From Flavobacteriales bacterium (lineage in GTDB: Bacteria > Bacteroidota > Bacteroidia > NS11-12g > UBA9320), in assembly GCA_020635355.1 (NCBI GenBank), contig JACJZW010000007.1, positions 1 to 64,000 on the forward strand: a stretch of 64,000 nucleotides of DNA, given 5' to 3'. The notes beneath the pieces were generated by a model, which saw only the letters and a list, made by a program, of their open reading frames with translations, did not search any database and was not told the origin of the DNA. This document shows positions 35,801 through 45,516 of this stretch, piece by piece. A program made the position numbers and the translations under genes. Numbering within the stretch: the first letter of the stretch is position 1; every line of letters begins with the position of its first letter.

Positions 35801-37701
35801 AATCCAAGGATACCATTGTTGTTCGGAAATCCCCTATTCTGCCAGGATTGGACACCGCCCTATCTTCCTGTTTTCCCGGTAATATTGATCAAAATTACTT
35901 CGATCCGGAGGTGTTGGAATACCGTTGGAATCTAAATGACTCCTTCATCAGTCACAAACCGAGAGTAATTCAATCTGATCTTGCGGCTGGCACATACAAA
36001 CTTGAACTTCAGGTATTTAACCAACTAGGCTGTTCAGACACCAATATCAGAACGTTTCAAATTCATCCACTTCCTGAAATTAGTTTGAACGACGGCAATT
36101 TTTGCCTGAATGTTCCGGGAACTTTGTCCGCCAGTATTACCAACAATAATCCAGACAGTCTCTCCTGGAAATGGTTCATGGAATCACCGGACAGTACCTA
36201 TGAGTCCCATACAAACTCGTGCCTTGTTACCTTTTCGGTTCCGGATAATCACCGCATTATCGTTGAAGCCACAGATCAAAATCAATGCATGGGACACGCA
36301 TCCAATCGTTTTTTGGTGCATTCGCCCGACTCAATTCCAGTAGGAAGCATCAACTATACAACCTTCAACGAAGCGAACGATCTGTTGGTTAACTGGGATA
36401 ACAATACGTCTGAATTCGTTGCTTCTCAACAGCTCATTGATGGCAATGGAAACCTCATTGTTGGGCAAGGGGTTCAATCCAATCCGGAATACCGACTAAC
36501 GTATAAAGGCATCATTCCTACGGTGTGTTTCCGACTGTTGAATGCCGATGACTGCGGATATCAAGGCATGCCTTCCGGCGAGCACTGTGCAATGATTCTA
36601 CGAACGGCCACGCCAGCGCCATACACCGTATCCCTTAATTGGTCGCGATATGCTGGTTGGGATAATATCGCATTTCAACTCCTTTATCGTAAAAAGGCAA
36701 ATGGCGCCTATGAAGAGGTTGCCAAACTGGATGGCAACGCCCTAAGCTACACCGATTCCATGTTGTGCGATGACTCATACATTTACTTCATTGAGGCGCA
36801 TCATGCCGATGGGCGTATCACCCAATCCAACCGTTCGCTGGCGAAACCCAAATACATCTCCAATGAACTTCCGATTGATGTTGAGGTAGTTTCGGTGAAA
36901 AACGAAGCAATCGAAGTAAGCTGGTTGCCTGCTCAATCATCCAATATTCAACACTATCGTTTGGAGAAAATGGATTCAACTGGATTTTATGTCCTGGACA
37001 CCAAGATTTTCGATGCTCAAACGACCAATTTCCTTGATCAAAATGTGCAGGTGAACGACGCGAGCTATCGGTACCGATTAACGTCAACAGACCACTGCGG
37101 ATCTGAATCCAATCCCGGTTTATATGGTAAATCCATCCTCCTTCGAGCACAGTATTCCGATCACAAATCTACTTTGACCTGGAATTCCTACGAACAATGG
37201 CAGGATGGTGTAAAACACTACCTGGTGCAGCTTAAAACTCCAAACGGATACGAAACATTAGCCACCGTTCCCGGTAATGTACTTTACTATACCGATCGGG
37301 AAGTTCATAAAGAAGTAAAAGGCGAATACTGCTATCGCATTTGTGCTGTTTCCTATTTTGACAGCATTCAGAGCCTCTCCAATCAAGTATGCATCTTTGG
37401 TGAATCCTTCATGTGGATTCCAAATGCATTTTCACCAAATGAGGATGACTTGAACACAGTGTTCCGACCAACAGCCAATTTCATTAATATGGTTCAGGAC
37501 GGCACTTATCAGACCTATGAAATGAAAATCTACAACCGATGGGGTGAGCTTCTATTCCGCACCACAGACATTAACGAAGGATGGGATGGTTCCTATCGCG
37601 GAGAGCAAACTCCTCCATCATCCTATGTTTATCACATCCGAGCCAAAGGATTGGACAATGTGATCTACAACTATAAAGGCACTATCAGGCTGATGCGATA
37701 A
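32872..37701 (+). CDS. Giant T9SS cargo protein with PKD-like repeats and gliding-type C-terminal domain
   Basis: A 1609-residue secreted protein. A signal peptide (KIKAVLLLTGIFMAEWGFGQ) leads into many Ig/PKD-like repeats (about 25-1200), each about 80-95 residues with a central Cys (CAPAYAQFVSESQNADSLFW, then DFGDG). Two or more FN3-like modules follow (about 1240-1520), then the class B T9SS domain: IPNAFSPNEDDLNTVF, MKIYNRWGELLF, GWDGSYRG, YKGTIRLMR. The open frame runs to 32812, but those bases are the promoter. Probably a cell-surface adhesin; ligand unknown. A terminator follows the stop. Confidence 0.88.
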   Translation: MKIKAVLLLTGIFMAEWGFGQCSGLEITVDKTQQCAPGIIRFTINNQPSGSTIQWDFGNGWGTSADTAFEFFLDAKVINARALVTFSGGSQCTIDSQSIARVLAKPTPKFEVSRTKLCDGPDTVTFVNTTPNTKEISWIVDGSNYPKSTDTLIHDFKSSGLKDISLIVEDSFGCTSVKVFKDVVTVHPDIDLEFTADVRTGCVTKSVNISPNISQNGETIVSYQWNFEGAENGIQYASSPTTLTYKQSGEYDASISVVTQNGCTHFLKKENYFQFGDSINLNVKFSSQLSCVGDSIIVTAQVKENGLFKWNLSGNPGIREVTPKQLYVSYDNPGSYGLALEMSNNGCFSKIELDSVIQIKEVKANFFSSDYYHCYRPHISHFTNLSAASHNQVMTYEWSYIDEAGQIIHQSTLKNDSINITEFGRYDVQLVVKDMYGCSDTVVKHDHLRVLPIKSNFLSEEFVGCVGQEITLQHKTPKSSYLSTDTFNWTIYDSSDSLIFSGSGPEFKNTFNKVGFYHVRMIAANTIGCIDTSKKNNYIEIIESKPEFRVDDTVVCAAQNYVYLKAESKPTKANFSFAWNIRNQNDSSVISVGFDTTHIQKILIHQPGKYSVSYIHRINQGCYDTLIKKDLIQVNGIKGHIKLDKKFGCEGTIISPKFVTTTNVHESSPVDSLIYSWGATPFSSENLLENYATPAPSIQLSKAGLYNISMRVTNSTGCRLNISSDTIQIGIKADFNANKYELCVNDTVLITSNSTSFINFREWTVSGDGQFDFDTLGKFIPHENGQYKIRLIAGYNQQCFDTITKDFQSVKVTSRFNTFNSDLLCAPAYAQFVSESQNADSLFWDFGDGTNLVTTDLSVATIYQRNTVPGKGYVVSLIAHNELGCADTFVSPYPVNVIGPQPKIQLENFNGCEPLNVRFKHQHSGATSILLNFRDGSELDTSITNSHVYFVKNGSLEQKFIPSVYAIDSLGCSAIAESKDTIVVRKSPILPGLDTALSSCFPGNIDQNYFDPEVLEYRWNLNDSFISHKPRVIQSDLAAGTYKLELQVFNQLGCSDTNIRTFQIHPLPEISLNDGNFCLNVPGTLSASITNNNPDSLSWKWFMESPDSTYESHTNSCLVTFSVPDNHRIIVEATDQNQCMGHASNRFLVHSPDSIPVGSINYTTFNEANDLLVNWDNNTSEFVASQQLIDGNGNLIVGQGVQSNPEYRLTYKGIIPTVCFRLLNADDCGYQGMPSGEHCAMILRTATPAPYTVSLNWSRYAGWDNIAFQLLYRKKANGAYEEVAKLDGNALSYTDSMLCDDSYIYFIEAHHADGRITQSNRSLAKPKYISNELPIDVEVVSVKNEAIEVSWLPAQSSNIQHYRLEKMDSTGFYVLDTKIFDAQTTNFLDQNVQVNDASYRYRLTSTDHCGSESNPGLYGKSILLRAQYSDHKSTLTWNSYEQWQDGVKHYLVQLKTPNGYETLATVPGNVLYYTDREVHKEVKGEYCYRICAVSYFDSIQSLSNQVCIFGESFMWIPNAFSPNEDDLNTVFRPTANFINMVQDGTYQTYEMKIYNRWGELLFRTTDINEGWDGSYRGEQTPPSSYVYHIRAKGLDNVIYNYKGTIRLMR

Positions 37702-37715
37702 GTCGCATGTGAATG

Positions 37716-37743
37716 AAGCCTCCTTAACGGGAGGCTTTTTTTT
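37716..37743 (+). terminator. Rho-independent terminator after the giant T9SS gene
   Basis: AAGCCTCC (37716-37723) pairs with GGAGGCTT (37730-37737) around a 6-base loop, followed by a T-run to 37743. Confidence 0.92.
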
Positions 37744-37763
37744 ATCAGCCGTAGCGGATTCCG

Positions 37764-37771
37764 TATGTTTG
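37764..37771 (+). promoter_or_regulatory. Possible -7 box of ffh
   Basis: TATGTTTG matches TAnnTTTG and ends 16 bases before the ffh ATG. The -33 region overlaps the T-run of the preceding terminator and has no exact TTG. Confidence 0.4.
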
Positions 37772-37787
37772 CACCAAGCTAAGAAGT

Positions 37788-39119
37788 ATGTTCGAGAATC
37801 TCTCCGGTAAACTTGATAAGGCCTTTCAGACCCTAAAAGGTCAGGGCCGAATTTCTGAAATAAACGTAGCCGAAACGGTTAAGGAAATCAGACGTGCGTT
37901 GATTGACGCCGACGTAAGTTATAAGATCGCTAAGGACTTCACGAATAACGTCAAGGAACAAGCCCTGGGGCAGAACGTTCTATCCAGCGTTTCGCCCGGT
38001 CAGTTGATGACCAAAATAGTTTATGACGAGCTCCGGGAATTGTTGGGAGGCTCTACTTCTGAGTTTAACACACAAGGTAATCCGGCAGTTATTTTGATCG
38101 CCGGCTTGCAGGGATCTGGTAAAACCACCTTTTCCGGTAAACTGGCGAAGATGATCAAATCCAAGGGCCGAAGACCGTTGCTGGTTGCCGGTGACGTGTA
38201 TCGCCCTGCTGCGATTGACCAGCTGAAGGTCTTGGGTGAACAGGTAGATGTAGAAGTTTACACCGAACCGGAAAGCAAGGACCCGGTTTCGATTGCCCTT
38301 AATGCCATTAAACACGCTAAAATCCAACAACACAACGTAGTGATTGTGGATACCGCCGGTCGGTTAAGTGTGGATGAGGCCATGATGGATGAAATTTCCC
38401 GCATTAAGAAAGCAGTTAATCCAAATGAGATCCTCTTCGTTGTGGATTCCATGACGGGTCAAGATGCGGTAAATACGGCCAAAGCCTTCAATGACGTTCT
38501 GGACTTCAATGGCGTAGTACTCACCAAACTGGATGGTGATACCCGAGGTGGTGCAGCCCTCACCATCAAGACGGTGGTGAACAAGCCAATCAAGTTCATC
38601 AGCAACGGTGAAAAAATGGATGCCATATCCGTTTTCCACCCGGATCGGATGGCCAATCGGATTTTGGGAATGGGCGACATTGTTTCCTTGGTTGAAAAAG
38701 CTCAGGACAATTACGACCAGGAGGAAGCCCGAAGACTTCAGAAAAAAATCCGTAAGAATCAGTTCAACTTTGACGACTTCCTGAAGCAGTTGGATCAAAT
38801 CAAAAAGATGGGAAATCTGAAGGATTTGATGGGTATGATTCCCGGTGTTGGAAAAGCTATGAAGGACATCGACATCTCTGATGATGCATTCAAGGACGTT
38901 GAAGCGATTATTAAATCCATGACACCTCAGGAACGGGAAGCTCCTGACATGATTGATGGATCACGAAGAAAACGGATCGCACGTGGTAGTGGGACGTCTG
39001 TAACGGAAGTCAATAAACTCATGAAGCAGTTCGAGGACATGCGAAAGATGATGAAGAGTTTCAACAAAATGAAGCCCGGAAGTCGTATGCCCAACCTATC
39101 TTCTTTCGGAAGACGATAG
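37788..39119 (+). CDS. ffh: Signal recognition particle protein Ffh
   Basis: A 443-residue SRP54-type GTPase that, with 4.5S RNA, brings membrane and exported proteins to FtsY and the Sec/YidC machinery. The N domain (1-90), G domain (GLQGSGKTTFSGKLA, DVYRPAAIDQL, IVDTAGRLSVDEAM, TKLDGDTRGGAAL) and methionine-rich M domain (MGNLKDLMGMIPGVGKAM, then MRKMMKSFNKMKPGSRMPNL) are complete and of usual length. Confidence 0.97.
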   Translation: MFENLSGKLDKAFQTLKGQGRISEINVAETVKEIRRALIDADVSYKIAKDFTNNVKEQALGQNVLSSVSPGQLMTKIVYDELRELLGGSTSEFNTQGNPAVILIAGLQGSGKTTFSGKLAKMIKSKGRRPLLVAGDVYRPAAIDQLKVLGEQVDVEVYTEPESKDPVSIALNAIKHAKIQQHNVVIVDTAGRLSVDEAMMDEISRIKKAVNPNEILFVVDSMTGQDAVNTAKAFNDVLDFNGVVLTKLDGDTRGGAALTIKTVVNKPIKFISNGEKMDAISVFHPDRMANRILGMGDIVSLVEKAQDNYDQEEARRLQKKIRKNQFNFDDFLKQLDQIKKMGNLKDLMGMIPGVGKAMKDIDISDDAFKDVEAIIKSMTPQEREAPDMIDGSRRKRIARGSGTSVTEVNKLMKQFEDMRKMMKSFNKMKPGSRMPNLSSFGRR

Positions 39120-39239
39120 TGTGCTTTTAGATCAACTTTAAAGGTAATCTCCTTACCATTAAACTTGTAATTATCAGAATTTTACATAGGTAGTTAGGAA
39201 TTCATTCGTCGATGGATTAACTTGGTTAGTCTAATACGT

Positions 39240-42200
39240 ATGACCGTGAATAAACTTATTTCCTTGCTAACCTTACTCCTGGCTTTTCAATTTGTTTCTG
39301 CACAAAATTTTCTGATCAATGAAGATTTTGCCACCGCCAATGACACCGTTCCACCCAGCGGGTGGACAAATCGATTCATCTATGGCGACAATGCAGTAGA
39401 CAAATGCCAATTCTCCACCGCAGTGTTCAACTTCGCTAAACCATTGGTGAAAAATTATGCTGTATTTGATTCCTACAACGGGGGGTCTCCTGGCGGAACA
39501 GCCACCAATTCGTTGGAAGAAGAGATGACGTTGATCTCTCCAACCGTGAGTACGTCATCCGTTTCAAACCTCACCTTGTCTATCGACAAGCAAGTGTTCA
39601 TTCAAGCCGGAGCAAATGCCTATATCGAAGTAAGTACCAACGGTGGCAGCTCCTGGACTATCGTTTGGAGTCAAACCAGTGCCATCGTAGAAGGAACACC
39701 CAGTAATTTAAAAATCAATCTGGACAGCTATAAAGGGAATTCGTCCTTCACCATCCGATTCAGATGGTACAATTCAGTGACCACCACCTATCGAGGATTC
39801 TTTGTGTTGGACAACGTTCAATTGTATGAAAGCAAAGCCATCGATGTTCGTGTAAGCGAAATGGTTGAAATGTATGATAATTCATGTCCCAGTGCCAATC
39901 AGTCACTGCTATTCAAGGTCTATAACGCCGGAACATCTACCGCCACCAACGTTCCTGTTGTGCTGAAGGTCGGATCAAATACGTACTATGACACCGTTGC
40001 ATCCATCGCGGCTGGCGCTACCGGGAATGCTTTTGCATCGCAAACCATTAGCACATCATCTGGCGGGACATTTGACTTTTCTGCCTATACCACCTATGCA
40101 TCCGATCAGGTGGTTGCCAATGACACATTAAAATCTACCCGACACTCCTCCCCTCCTCCAGCCGTTCCAAGCGGTGGATCTGTTTCCCAGTGCGGAGTAG
40201 GAAGTGCAACCCTTACCACGAATGCCAATTCAGGCGACAGCACCTATTGGTTCCTTCAGGCTTCCGGTGGAACCGATGTGGGCTCAGGAAACCCGTTTGT
40301 TACGCCGTACCTTGATAAAACCACCACCTTCTACGTGGAGAATTCAAGAGCTACGGAGAATTCATTCACTTCGTCGGCTGGATTGTATCGTTTTAATGCA
40401 GCACCTAATGGACCCGGATCGATGTTTGACCTTTCGGCAAAAAATGAAATCATCATCGATAGCATCTCTCAGCATTTTGCGTATGCCGGCACGTACATCA
40501 TGAACATCTACTATAAATCCGGCACCTATAAAGGATCGGAATACAATTCCGGGGCATGGACCAAGTTGGATTTGGTTACCGATACGTTGGTAGTCTCCGG
40601 ATACGGCTCCTTCTATGTGATGAAACTAAAAAAACCTCTGCGGGTTCCGGCCGGAAGTACCTATGGCTTCTATGTAGATGCTCAAACAACCAGCATCACG
40701 TTTACAAACGGTGCCCTCGACGATGAAAACGCTGATGTTCGCATTGTGGGAAATACGGTACTAAGTGACAACTTTAATGGTGTGCTCACAGGCTACTACT
40801 GGAATGGACAGGTATTCTTCCGCAAAACCTGCTCCACCGGAAGAAAAGCACTAACCGTCAATATTAAACCAAGACCTAAAGGTGTTTCTCTGGCACAGGG
40901 ATCATCCTTTGATGGTGTATACCGTGCCGGAACAGTTACGGATTTCGACATTGCATCCGAAGGACGGACCATCGGTTATGAATTGCAACCACCCGCCGGA
41001 TATTCAAACGCCGATTTTGGAACCAAGTGGTACGTGAGTGCACTGGACATGACCAGCATCAACGGCACACCTATTCCAACAGGAGATACAACCCTTACAT
41101 CACCCGGTTCATCCAATGGATCCATGACCTACACGCCTTCGAATGGTTGGGAGGATAGCACTGTTGTGATTACAGTTGCTATTTACGATGTCGTGTTGGG
41201 ATGTGATACCGTCATTGAGCGACACATTTTTGTTGCTCCAGCACCTAATCCAAACTTTGAAGCACCCAATGTATGCCAGGGTGCCTCCATGGAATTCTCC
41301 AATAAAACCACCATTGCGAGTGGATTTGTTCGCTATGTCTGGTACTTTGGCGATGGGGATTCATCCACCTTCGAAAATCCCTTCCACACCTATGCTCAGT
41401 ACGGAACCTATTCCGTGAAATTAGTTGCCACCTCGGATTATGGTATTCAAAGCGACACCACCATTCAGGTTGAAGTATACGAGATCCCGGATGTGAAGTT
41501 TACCGTAAAAAATGCCTGTGAGGATGTCGCCGTAGAATTCACCAACTCCACCACGATATCTTCAGGCACACTGGCGTTCAATTGGAACTTTGGTGATGGC
41601 GGACTTTCCACGTTGACCAACCCAACACACACCTATGATAATCCCGGAGGCTATCAAGTCACCTTAGTAGCGTCTGCGAATGGTTGTTCCAATAAACTCA
41701 CCAAATATGCCAATCAATTTGCCCGCCCATCTGCCAACTTCTCATCGGCAGGAGGATGTGTTGGTGAAGAGGTTCTGTTTGTGAACAGTTCTTCAATTGA
41801 GCTTGGAGAGAAATTGGGTAGCCGTTGGAATTTCGATGATGGAAATCTGGGCACCCTGAACAATCCAACCCATATATTCTCAACCCCAGGAATCAAAAAT
41901 GTTCAGCTCACTTCCGTGTCGCAATTTGGTTGTAAGGACTCAGTAACGGTTGCCGTAACCATAAAGCCATCGCCCAAAGTAGACTTTTCATATGACAAGA
42001 ACTGTCAGGCCGATCCGGTTGTGTTTACCAACAAAACCACTGAGCCGTCGGGTGCCACCGTTATTTACACCTGGGATTTTGGTGACGGGACCTTGTCCAC
42101 ACAAAAAAGCCCAAGCCACCAATACACTAATCTGGGCTTACACACGATCATGCTAAAGGCTCAATCCGATAACGGATGTAAACAGGAAATCAGCAAGGAG

Positions 42201-42989
42201 ATCAATATTTTAGTTCAGCCAGTTGCCGATTTCAATGTAGGTAGTGTGTGCTCAGGCGAAAGTGTGAGTTTCGAAAATAAAACCAAGGTAAAACAGGGTG
42301 ATGTAGAATATCGCTGGTTCTTTGGTGATGGGGATAGTTCTCACTTCACCTCACCTGTTAAAATCTACAACGTGGATTCAACTGAGATTTTTGTGATCAA
42401 GCTCATCGCCAAAGCAAAAGATGGTTGTGAAGATGTAGTACAGAAAAACATCACGATTCATCAAAAACCGAAATGTGGGTATACCGTTGTTCAATCGAAG
42501 CAGGATCGCCGGACATTCACCTTCATTCCAAATGACCAATCGTATGAATCAAACGCCTACACCTGGATTTTTGTAGGTTCTGGCGTGTATAATGAGAAGA
42601 GTCCCACACACACCTTCGAATATTACGACAATTCGTACCCGATTATCCTGGACATTACCGGAGACAACGGCTGTTCATGTTATGATTCGTCACGATTCCT
42701 AAAAACAAGCTGGCCGCTAGCTATCGATGAGCAGGAACTTCATTCGTTCCGGGTGTATCCTAACCCTTCAACGGGTATCATTTCACTCAAGAACACGTCG
42801 GATAACGCTTCGAATCTTCTTGTTGAGGTTCATGCCGATGATGGTCGATTGGTGGCCTCATTCGATGACCTCTCCTGGACCGGCTCAGAAACAACATTAA
42901 ACCTAAATCACCTTACCGGTGGGGTTTATTACCTGACGTTAAACAACCTCGGACTAAAAGAAGTACACCGCATTGTATTGATCCGATAA
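39240..42989 (+). CDS. PKD-rich secreted protein with type A T9SS sorting domain
   Basis: A 1249-residue exported protein. The start is the ATG at 39240, giving signal peptide LISLLTLLLAFQFVSAQ. A jelly-roll-like N-terminal region (about 22-200) precedes CARDB/Ig-like parts and at least five PKD domains from about residue 680 on, each with a WxFGDG motif (WYFGDGDSST, WNFGDGGLST, WDFGDGTLST, WFFGDGDSSH). The C terminus is a type A sorting domain (FRVYPNPSTGIISLKN ... HRIVLIR). It should be exported by T9SS and lipid-linked or released. Role unknown, possibly adhesion. The gap 39120-39239 before it shows only a weak GGTAA/TTACC inverted repeat. Confidence 0.87.
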   Translation: MTVNKLISLLTLLLAFQFVSAQNFLINEDFATANDTVPPSGWTNRFIYGDNAVDKCQFSTAVFNFAKPLVKNYAVFDSYNGGSPGGTATNSLEEEMTLISPTVSTSSVSNLTLSIDKQVFIQAGANAYIEVSTNGGSSWTIVWSQTSAIVEGTPSNLKINLDSYKGNSSFTIRFRWYNSVTTTYRGFFVLDNVQLYESKAIDVRVSEMVEMYDNSCPSANQSLLFKVYNAGTSTATNVPVVLKVGSNTYYDTVASIAAGATGNAFASQTISTSSGGTFDFSAYTTYASDQVVANDTLKSTRHSSPPPAVPSGGSVSQCGVGSATLTTNANSGDSTYWFLQASGGTDVGSGNPFVTPYLDKTTTFYVENSRATENSFTSSAGLYRFNAAPNGPGSMFDLSAKNEIIIDSISQHFAYAGTYIMNIYYKSGTYKGSEYNSGAWTKLDLVTDTLVVSGYGSFYVMKLKKPLRVPAGSTYGFYVDAQTTSITFTNGALDDENADVRIVGNTVLSDNFNGVLTGYYWNGQVFFRKTCSTGRKALTVNIKPRPKGVSLAQGSSFDGVYRAGTVTDFDIASEGRTIGYELQPPAGYSNADFGTKWYVSALDMTSINGTPIPTGDTTLTSPGSSNGSMTYTPSNGWEDSTVVITVAIYDVVLGCDTVIERHIFVAPAPNPNFEAPNVCQGASMEFSNKTTIASGFVRYVWYFGDGDSSTFENPFHTYAQYGTYSVKLVATSDYGIQSDTTIQVEVYEIPDVKFTVKNACEDVAVEFTNSTTISSGTLAFNWNFGDGGLSTLTNPTHTYDNPGGYQVTLVASANGCSNKLTKYANQFARPSANFSSAGGCVGEEVLFVNSSSIELGEKLGSRWNFDDGNLGTLNNPTHIFSTPGIKNVQLTSVSQFGCKDSVTVAVTIKPSPKVDFSYDKNCQADPVVFTNKTTEPSGATVIYTWDFGDGTLSTQKSPSHQYTNLGLHTIMLKAQSDNGCKQEISKEINILVQPVADFNVGSVCSGESVSFENKTKVKQGDVEYRWFFGDGDSSHFTSPVKIYNVDSTEIFVIKLIAKAKDGCEDVVQKNITIHQKPKCGYTVVQSKQDRRTFTFIPNDQSYESNAYTWIFVGSGVYNEKSPTHTFEYYDNSYPIILDITGDNGCSCYDSSRFLKTSWPLAIDEQELHSFRVYPNPSTGIISLKNTSDNASNLLVEVHADDGRLVASFDDLSWTGSETTLNLNHLTGGVYYLTLNNLGLKEVHRIVLIR

Positions 42990-43003
42990 AACGGAACTTC
43001 TTT

Positions 43004-43035
43004 TTTGAGTCAACTACACCCGATACGTAACTTTG
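43004..43035 (+). promoter_or_regulatory. Promoter of pdxH with -7 box four bases before ATG
   Basis: TTTG (43004-43007), a 20-base gap, then TAACTTTG (43028-43035). The box ends four bases before the ATG at 43040, so the transcript may be leaderless or nearly so. Confidence 0.65.
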
Positions 43036-43039
43036 TCTG

Positions 43040-43675
43040 ATGGCAGATAAAGATGTTCGGGATATACGTCGGACCTACGATCACGATGTTTTGTTGGAAG
43101 AAGATGCCGGAATGGATCCGTTTGCACTTTTTTCCCGATGGTTTGATCAGGCATTAGCATCGGAAATGGAAGGCACCGCCATGACTCTGAGTACAGGTGG
43201 TGAGCACCCGTCCTCTCGAACGGTGTTATTGAAAGAATTTCGAAACGGTGAATTTGTCTTTTTCACCAACTATGCCAGTCAAAAAGGCCAGGCGATTTCC
43301 AACCATCCAAATGTGAGCCTGTTGTTCTTTTGGCAAACCCTACAACGCCAAGTCCGAATCCAGGGCCAGGCTACCAAGGTGTCTGAACAGGAATCTGTCG
43401 ACTACTTTCAAAGTCGGCCGTTCGAAAGTCAAATCGGGGCATTGGCATCACATCAAAGTGATGCTCTTGTTAATCGAGAGGAATTGGATCAGCGATATGA
43501 AGATCTGTTGGAAGTTTATCGGAACAAGACGGTACCTAAACCCGATCATTGGGGTGGGTATGCCGTTATTCCGGAGCGAATAGAGTTTTGGCAAGGACGT
43601 CCAAGCCGACTCCATGACCGGTTACTTTACATTAAATCCGGAAACAACTGGCAGCGCAAGCGCTTATCGCCCTGA
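43040..43675 (+). CDS. pdxH: Pyridoxamine 5'-phosphate oxidase
   Basis: A 211-residue FMN enzyme that oxidises pyridoxine or pyridoxamine phosphate to pyridoxal phosphate. Family signs: IRRTYDHDVLLEEDAGMDPF, SSRTVLLKEFRNGEFVFFTN, YASQKGQAISNHP, RQVRIQGQATKVSEQES, SYFQ-type DYFQSRPFESQIGALAS, and the C-terminal signature PERIEFWQGRPSRLHDR. Length is normal. It is convergent with yidC, only 4 bases apart. Confidence 0.96.
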   Translation: MADKDVRDIRRTYDHDVLLEEDAGMDPFALFSRWFDQALASEMEGTAMTLSTGGEHPSSRTVLLKEFRNGEFVFFTNYASQKGQAISNHPNVSLLFFWQTLQRQVRIQGQATKVSEQESVDYFQSRPFESQIGALASHQSDALVNREELDQRYEDLLEVYRNKTVPKPDHWGGYAVIPERIEFWQGRPSRLHDRLLYIKSGNNWQRKRLSP

Positions 43676-43679
43676 TATC

Positions 43680-45497
43680 CTATCGGCGGTTAATTTGTTT
43701 TGGATCGATTCCCCGTTTCTTCGCCATGTCTTCCAGGCGCTTTTGAAAGCGGGATTTCTTCACCGTAACCTTTTTCTTCTTATTCGCTTCGATTTGCTTA
43801 TGAAGCTTGGCATCATCCACAATGAAGGTTTTGAAGAAGAAGTTCTGACCGAAAGTGATCATGTTAGCCAGGAAGTAGTAATAGCTCAAACCAGCCGAAT
43901 AGCTGTTGAACCAAACCAGCAGCATGACCGGCATCAGGTACATGATCCACTTCATTTGACCGGTCATTCCGGTGCTCTGTGTGTTGTATAACGTATAGAG
44001 GATAGACGATCCGGCCATCAACAGGGTAAACAAACTGATGTGATCCCCGTACCATGGAATTTCAAAGCCATTTGGGAAGGTAAAGACGCTATCGTACGTA
44101 CTCAGGTCATCCGCCCATAAGAAAGCTTTATGTCGCAATTCAATACTGGAAGGAAAGAACCGGAACATGGCAATGAGAATCGGGAATTGGATCAATTGTG
44201 GTAAACAACCTCCGAATGGACTCACACCGGCCTTTTTATACAGCTTCATTTGCTCTTGCTGCATCTTCTGCATATCGCCACCGGTTTTGGCTTTAATCTC
44301 CTCCAACTCCGGTTTGAGCAATTTCATCTTGGCCGACGAAACATAGATCTTGTACATCGGCAGAATGAGCAGTCCTTTGATAATGAGGGTAAGCAGAAGG
44401 ATGATCAATCCGTAGTTATTGGAGAAGTTACTCAACCAATTAAATACCGGAATGATCAAATACTTATTCACCCAGCCAATAATTCCCCAGCCCAATGAAA
44501 CGGTGCGTTCCAAATTCACATCCAGTTTTTTCAGGGTCTGATAATGGTTCGGCCCAAAATAGAACTGCATGTGTTGGTTGAAGTTGCTATTAAAGTCGTA
44601 TGGGATGGAGTAGGTTGATCGATAATCCTCCACATAGTTGTCAGAATTCACTTCAGCGGTGGCAACCGTTGTTCCTGATTCTTTCAATCCTTCCGGGAAG
44701 ATCAGCGTAGACATGAAGAACTTCTGCTTATAACTTACCCAATGAATATTGGTTTGAAGCGTCTTCTCTTCATAGTCCCGCTCACTTAGATTTTCAACGT
44801 CTGATTCGTTGAAGTACTTATAGTAGATGGTTGAGAGGTTTCGCTCATCTTCGAGCGATCGTTCCTGTAGCGGCGCCTTTACCTCCCAGCGCATGTCAAA
44901 CGTATTGTGTTTTCGCGCGATTTGATCGTTCAGGTTAACCAGTTCGAGGTTATAATCCACGAGGTATTTCCCGTCCAATTTGTAATGTTGGCGAATTTCA
45001 CCCCCGTTTACTTTGTGCGTCAAAATAATGGAGGAACTATCGGCTTCCGCCAATTCAAAATCCAGCTCTGATGTTCGTACGACACCTGATTTCAGTGGTA
45101 TGGTGAAGTCAAATTTACTTTCATCTTCACCAAAGAGAATGAGTTTGGATTTCGCGCTATCTGAACGCTGGTATTTCTTCAGTTCCAGTTCCGCAATTCG
45201 ACCACCTTTTGAGGTAAGTTTAGCTCGAACAAATTCATTTTGAATCTGATGAAATACTTCCGGTAGTTGAACCTGAGCTGGTGAATCAACCACAGCGGTA
45301 TCCTCTACTTCGGCAACTTCCTCTTCGGCAACAAACTGGGCCTGATTGATAGAATCTTCCAAGGCGTTTACCCGTGCAATGGAGTCCTCAATGGCTTGCT
45401 GACGATTGAGTTCAGCACTATTTTTTGATGTAAAAAACAGGTAACCTGCAAAAATCAGAAAGATCAGGAGGTAGCCTATTATTGAATTTCTATCCAT
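43680..45497 (-). CDS. yidC: Membrane protein insertase YidC
   Basis: A 605-residue YidC of the Gram-negative type: an N-terminal helix (RNSIIGYLLIFLIFAGYLFF), a large periplasmic beta-sandwich (about 75-340), then the conserved five-helix insertase core (about 350-570) with LLILPMYKIYVSSAKMKLL, KAGVSPFGGCLPQLIQFPIL and a Lys/Arg-rich tail (KKKKVTVKKSRFQKR). It inserts proteins alone or with SecYEG and works downstream of SRP; ffh lies 4.6 kb away. A palindrome covers its promoter. Confidence 0.96.
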   Translation of the reverse strand: MDRNSIIGYLLIFLIFAGYLFFTSKNSAELNRQQAIEDSIARVNALEDSINQAQFVAEEEVAEVEDTAVVDSPAQVQLPEVFHQIQNEFVRAKLTSKGGRIAELELKKYQRSDSAKSKLILFGEDESKFDFTIPLKSGVVRTSELDFELAEADSSSIILTHKVNGGEIRQHYKLDGKYLVDYNLELVNLNDQIARKHNTFDMRWEVKAPLQERSLEDERNLSTIYYKYFNESDVENLSERDYEEKTLQTNIHWVSYKQKFFMSTLIFPEGLKESGTTVATAEVNSDNYVEDYRSTYSIPYDFNSNFNQHMQFYFGPNHYQTLKKLDVNLERTVSLGWGIIGWVNKYLIIPVFNWLSNFSNNYGLIILLLTLIIKGLLILPMYKIYVSSAKMKLLKPELEEIKAKTGGDMQKMQQEQMKLYKKAGVSPFGGCLPQLIQFPILIAMFRFFPSSIELRHKAFLWADDLSTYDSVFTFPNGFEIPWYGDHISLFTLLMAGSSILYTLYNTQSTGMTGQMKWIMYLMPVMLLVWFNSYSAGLSYYYFLANMITFGQNFFFKTFIVDDAKLHKQIEANKKKKVTVKKSRFQKRLEDMAKKRGIDPKQINRR

Positions 45498-45516
45498 TCA
45501 ATCGTGATAAGGGCTG

